Positions 60,374 through 64,000 of a stretch of DNA of 64,000 nt are shown here, piece after piece. How positions within the stretch are numbered: position 1 is the first letter of the stretch; each line of letters opens with the position of its first letter. The notes under the pieces are model-generated. The model ran no database searches and was not told where the DNA came from. It saw only the letters and a program-made list of their open reading frames with translations. The stretch covers positions 835,733-899,732 of the forward strand of contig MU130299.1 of assembly GCA_015039465.1 (NCBI GenBank), written 5' to 3'. Both the position numbers and the translations under genes were made by a program. The stretch is from Phlegmacium glaucopus. Lineage: Eukaryota > Basidiomycota > Agaricomycetes > Agaricales > Cortinariaceae.

Positions 60374-62925
60374 ATGGAGCCTGAATCTGGCAAGTCGCTC
60401 TCCAAATTCAAGTCAATAATCCGAACCCGCAATACCAACAAAGGCAGCCACCCAGGCAAAGTGGTCAATGACGCTAGGCAAAAACGTTGATCACCTCAAG
60501 AGATGGAGAAGGCGCGTGCAGAAGAGACCCGTATTCGAGAGGAAAAAGATTGGGACAAGGTGCAGAAAATCCAGCAGGTGGCTCAGATCGAGGACCGGCT
60601 TCGGAAGGAGGACATAAACCGTCGTGCTTCCAATCGCAATTCCGTGGGGCATGCCCAGTATCATCCGGGCCACACTGTGCCACCTACAGCTACTGAAGGC
60701 ACTAATCAGGGTGAGTCTAGTCAAATTTACTTATTTTCTGAGATGGAGATGAGACATACTGATGCACATCGTCTTATCATGATTTTCCAGCCAGTTTCTT
60801 GGAGCCAAAGGCATCTGACCCGGTCGATGCAGAGGATCCAGATACAAGCACTGGTGATGAATATTTGCCACCACCTGTTGAGGCTGATGACGGTGAGAGC
60901 AAAGTTGAGGGCTCAGACTTAGAGTTGGAAGATGAGGAAGATGATAAGCCTAAGAAATCCAAGAAAGGCAAGGAACCCAAACCTTCATCAGAAAAAAATA
61001 ACCTTGGCCTGGCTGGCTCTGGCTGCCCTGGCCAGCCCTGGCCAGCCCTGAACATCTTTGGCTAGGTTTAAAAATCTGAAAAAATGCTAACAAATCACAG
61101 AAATATTTATAGCACCCAATTCCAAAACAATTAAACAATTACATAAGACAGATGCTGAGATATTAAAGATATTAAAATAATTTAATATCTTTAATATCTC
61201 AGCATCTGTCTTATGTAATTGTTTAATTGTTTTGGAATTGGGTGCTATAAATATTTCTGTGATTTGTTAGCATTTTTTCAGATTTTTAAACCTAGCCAAA
61301 GATGTTCAGGGCTGGCCAGGGCTGGCCAGGGCAGCCAGAGCCAGCCAGGCCAAGGTTATTTTTTTCTGATGTTCCTGCGTGGACATCCGCGCTGCTCGAC
61401 ACATTGGCTCTGCAGTGCCTGCTTCACTTACCACCACTGCTCGATTTGATGGGAAGCGCAAGGCTGATGACTGGTGAGCTTATTGCAGTCTCCTACACTG
61501 ATTTTGGGCTGATACGCATGGACAGGGATGCGCTCAATCCAAAAACCAACAAAAAGGTGAAGGGTCCTCGAGGCAACTCTGCTCTCCTCCCTGGATGGAA
61601 TTCAAGTTCCTCTCGTGTTTCAGCCTCGCATTCCCAGGCTGACGAAGAGGACGACTCAATGGTCCAACCTGGAGGGCTTGTCCATGATGAGGAGACTGAC
61701 AATTTGGAGCGCAAGGCCATTTCAGGTTTGAAACAAGGTAACAAAAAAATCCTGGTATGGTTATTAACCTTATTTTGACCAACATCATGAGGCTGACTTG
61801 AAAATAGCTAAATACAATCAAGATCACCGACTCAAAGCCAATGGTACAGTCTACCAAAAAAGCTCAACAGGGAGGCGCAGCCAAGTGGAAACTCACCCAC
61901 CTTCGTCTCGGAACGTCTGACATGTTCACCAATTCCCTTGTTCCATTGGTAAAAATGAAAGCAGGGACAGTTGAAGCTTGGGCCGGACTCACCTACAAGC
62001 AAATACAAAGCCTCGTGAACAAGGTTTTTCCGGAAGAAAATCACATCATCAAAAATGATGACGTGTGGCGTGGCCTTGTAAGATATACATCCGGTTGCTG
62101 ACTCGGATCTCCTCGCTAATCCACTACCTAGGTTGCATATCGCCTCAGTAACTGGCAGAACAGCTTCCTTACTCATGCCAGCAACGCTGTAAAAAGGATG
62201 CTTGAAGAGGCTGAATTTGAGAAGGGCGACACTGACATGAAAGATTTTGTTGAGCTTTTTACAGAAATTCAAGGTGACCCGCCTACTGCCCCATTTCACT
62301 GGCGGGAGTGGAATGTGGATGAAATAAGCGGCAAAGTCTCAAAGAAGGTGGGTTTTTTCTGTTGAAAATTTCGTTACTTTTCTTCACACAACAATTTTCT
62401 CAGGGATGCTTTCAAAATGAACTCATTATGTATATGTTGGCGCATGCTTACTTTGCCGAGTACGACGAGATTCCTGATCCACGCAAGCTTGACAAATTGG
62501 AGCTGCCAGGTGGTGCTTTGGTATTATCCTTGCAAGCAGTATGTCTTATCTTCTTTCTAGATCTCAGTTATGCATTGAATTTAATGCAGGTCGAGCATGC
62601 ATTCAAATTTTGGAAGCAAGGGAAATTTATCGACTCGGATGACAAGTCTACCATTGGTCATTTCTCAGGTGATATCTACGGTGACAATATTAAGAGGAAA
62701 AATGGTGAGGATGTTTGGGTGCTCAATGCAGGACAATACAAAAAAACCATTGAGAACTTTTTGGTTGAAAAGCACTGGGTCCTGATCTTCGAGGCGGCCA
62801 ATGAGGTTCTGAATGCGAGCAGGAGAAAGAAGAAGGGCAGAAGTCAGTCTGCTTTGTCGCAAGCAAGTTCGGAGGCTATAATGGCTGATATCCCTGAGTA
62901 CATCTTGGTTTCGGATGATGAATAG
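60374..62925 (+). pseudogene. TE-associated protein gene (DUF6532-like), interrupted
   Basis: Plus-strand multi-exon gene divergent from the Plavaka transposase. It begins MEPESGKSLSKFKS at 60374 and meets an in-frame TGA at 60488-60490; the same frame continues into a charged coiled-coil-like stretch (MEKARAEETRIREEKDWDKV) and an acidic segment. A 386-bp palindrome (60986-61371) sits in the next exon. The C-terminal part is coherent across introns: KLTHLRLGTSDMFTNSL, AGLTYKQIQSLVNKVFPEEN, YMLAHAYFAEYDEIPDP and LPGGALVLSLQAVEHAFKFW, ending at TAG 62923-62925. This resembles a repeated Agaricomycete family (DUF6532-like, recognised from memory). The function is unknown; its divergence from a transposase suggests a TE passenger. 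Confidence 0.6.
60986..61371. mobile_element. 386-bp near-perfect palindrome (foldback/MITE)
   Basis: The arms 60986-61176 and 61181-61371 are 191 bp each and inverted, with a 4-base spacer (ATAA). I found no mismatch between the arms by eye. Ends read CATCAGAAAAAAATAACC and its complement. The arms contain CTGGCCAGCC repeats and an AT-rich centre. It lies inside an exon of the TE-type gene. Confidence 0.9.
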
Positions 62926-64000
62926 GGCATTATAAATTGTTTGCTCTCTCGTTTGTGTAATGGAAATGCTTCATTCAAATTGTTATCTCGAGTACTTGTA
63001 AGCCTGTTCAAAGTCCGAAATTCATGTGACCTTGTTGATCATGATATTCAGTTGATCAAACCAATAACAGCTTTCTTTCCAACCACCACAATCCTCCCAC
63101 TACCTCCAAGTCGTTGCAACTGCATTTTTCTGAGAGTGCCCTATGCCAAAATTCAGCGGTGGCTGTTATTCAGGAACTCACTAGCGGTATGTCTTGTAGC
63201 TTGCCCCGATTGTTCTTTGCAACCTTCTAGTAACTCAATGTTCACTTACTCTAGGTCAGTCGCATTGGAACTGCTCAGTTCAAACTGTAATGCTGGTATG
63301 TCATCTATAGTTCGGCTGGGTTAATCTTTTATCTTTGTTCACATCATCTGATCCTTTATAGGATGTCACAGTATTTAATTCACTACTTCTACTAGTTATT
63401 CAACTCACCCTCCAATCCACTCGTCACAGCGCCTATGATCAAATGAATTTTTATTGGTAAGTCTTGTCTTTGATGACTTCGACTTTGGATTGACTCAGAC
63501 GCCCTAGGCTGCCAGTGCCTTGAGCTCGGTAAGTCAGCCAGAGGCTTCATGCTCATCAATCAATATTTAATTCACTACTTCTACTAGTTATTCAACTCAC
63601 CCTCCAATCCACTTGTCACAGTGCCTATGATTGAATGAATTTGTATTGGTAAGTCTTGTCTTTAATGACTTCAACTTTGGATTCAGATACTGACCAAACG
63701 TTTAGTACCATTCCTCGTCCGAGTCCTCCGCGTGATCCTCAATCTTGAGTTTGTGGGCAGCTGGTAAGTCACTTCGTTGTGTTGTGCTATCACTTACTCA
63801 TTGTTGGCAGCTTTTTGTTCCTTTGCGGTGATATTCTTTTCATTAGTTGTCAGGTAAGTGATCCATGGATGTCATCCACAGGTTAGTCTGACTTAAATCT
63901 ACTAGTAGGCCGCCTCAGCCTGTGACTGTTGCAATGTTTGCAGGTGTTCAATATCAACCCAGTTGGATGCACGCCATTGCCCTCTAGTACTCGAGGATTC
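62926..64000. other. Repeat-bearing tail, no supported gene
   Basis: Follows the stop of the TE-type gene. Contains many GTAAGT/GTATGT words and short open stretches, which could be untranslated exons or decayed coding sequence; nothing can be named. Confidence 0.4.
63372..63683. repeat. Direct repeat, two copies of about 120 bp
   Basis: TATTTAATTCACTACTTCTA followed by CTAGTTATTCAACTCACC starts at 63372 and again at 63567. Each copy runs to GACTTTGGATT or AACTTTGGATT (about 63491 and 63683), separated by about 75 bp. Substitutions are few, and each copy contains TATTGGTAAGTCTTGTC. Confidence 0.8.

Overview
The window looks like nuclear DNA of an Agaricomycete (mushroom-forming basidiomycete). 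Genes are split by many introns of about 45-70 bp. Two gene families are lineage-typical: an Agaricomycete-type seven-transmembrane protein and a Plavaka (CACTA-like) transposase. The housekeeping genes are fungal: BUD32, phospholipase D, a Ddp1/Aps1-like Nudix hydrolase, NUP84/NUP107 and the Pol epsilon histone-fold subunit DPB4. All functional calls come from reading the translated sequence; no database search was possible.

Layout. 1-229: 3' end of an unidentified gene. 601-1735: BUD32 kinase of the KEOPS complex. 3589-4852 (minus): seven-transmembrane protein. 5155-5783: a 629-bp terminal-inverted-repeat element. 6730-10844: intron-rich phospholipase D. 11268-19722 (minus) and 33418-42029 (minus): two paralogous megasynthases with the same order, adenylation-ACP-KS-AT-DH-KR-ACP. 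19723-33417: the 13.7 kb between them, mostly gene-poor and repeat-bearing, with only the Nudix gene (29190-29826) convincing. 43356-46435: NUP84/NUP107. 46641-47731 (minus): DPB4 with a 7-nt micro-exon. 48797-51644 (minus): two closely spaced genes, one for a single-pass membrane protein and one unknown. 51994-53654: F-box protein. 53655-64000: transposon graveyard. It holds a TCATGAC-rich inverted-repeat element, a decayed Plavaka transposase split by a likely solo LTR, a divergent TE-type gene with a nonsense codon and a 386-bp near-perfect palindrome, and tandem repeats.

The biological centre is the tandem pair of adenylation-loaded, partially reducing polyketide synthases. Each keeps its key residues: KS cysteine, AT serine, DH histidine, KR tyrosine and both ACP serines. 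At least two introns sit at identical codon positions and phases, so the pair arose by duplication. A free carboxylic acid is probably activated by the N-terminal domain, loaded on the first ACP and extended with ketoreduction and dehydration. That would favour a conjugated polyene or polyenoyl product. No enoylreductase, methyltransferase, thioesterase or reductive-release domain was seen, and no tailoring genes lie between the synthases, so release and product are open questions.
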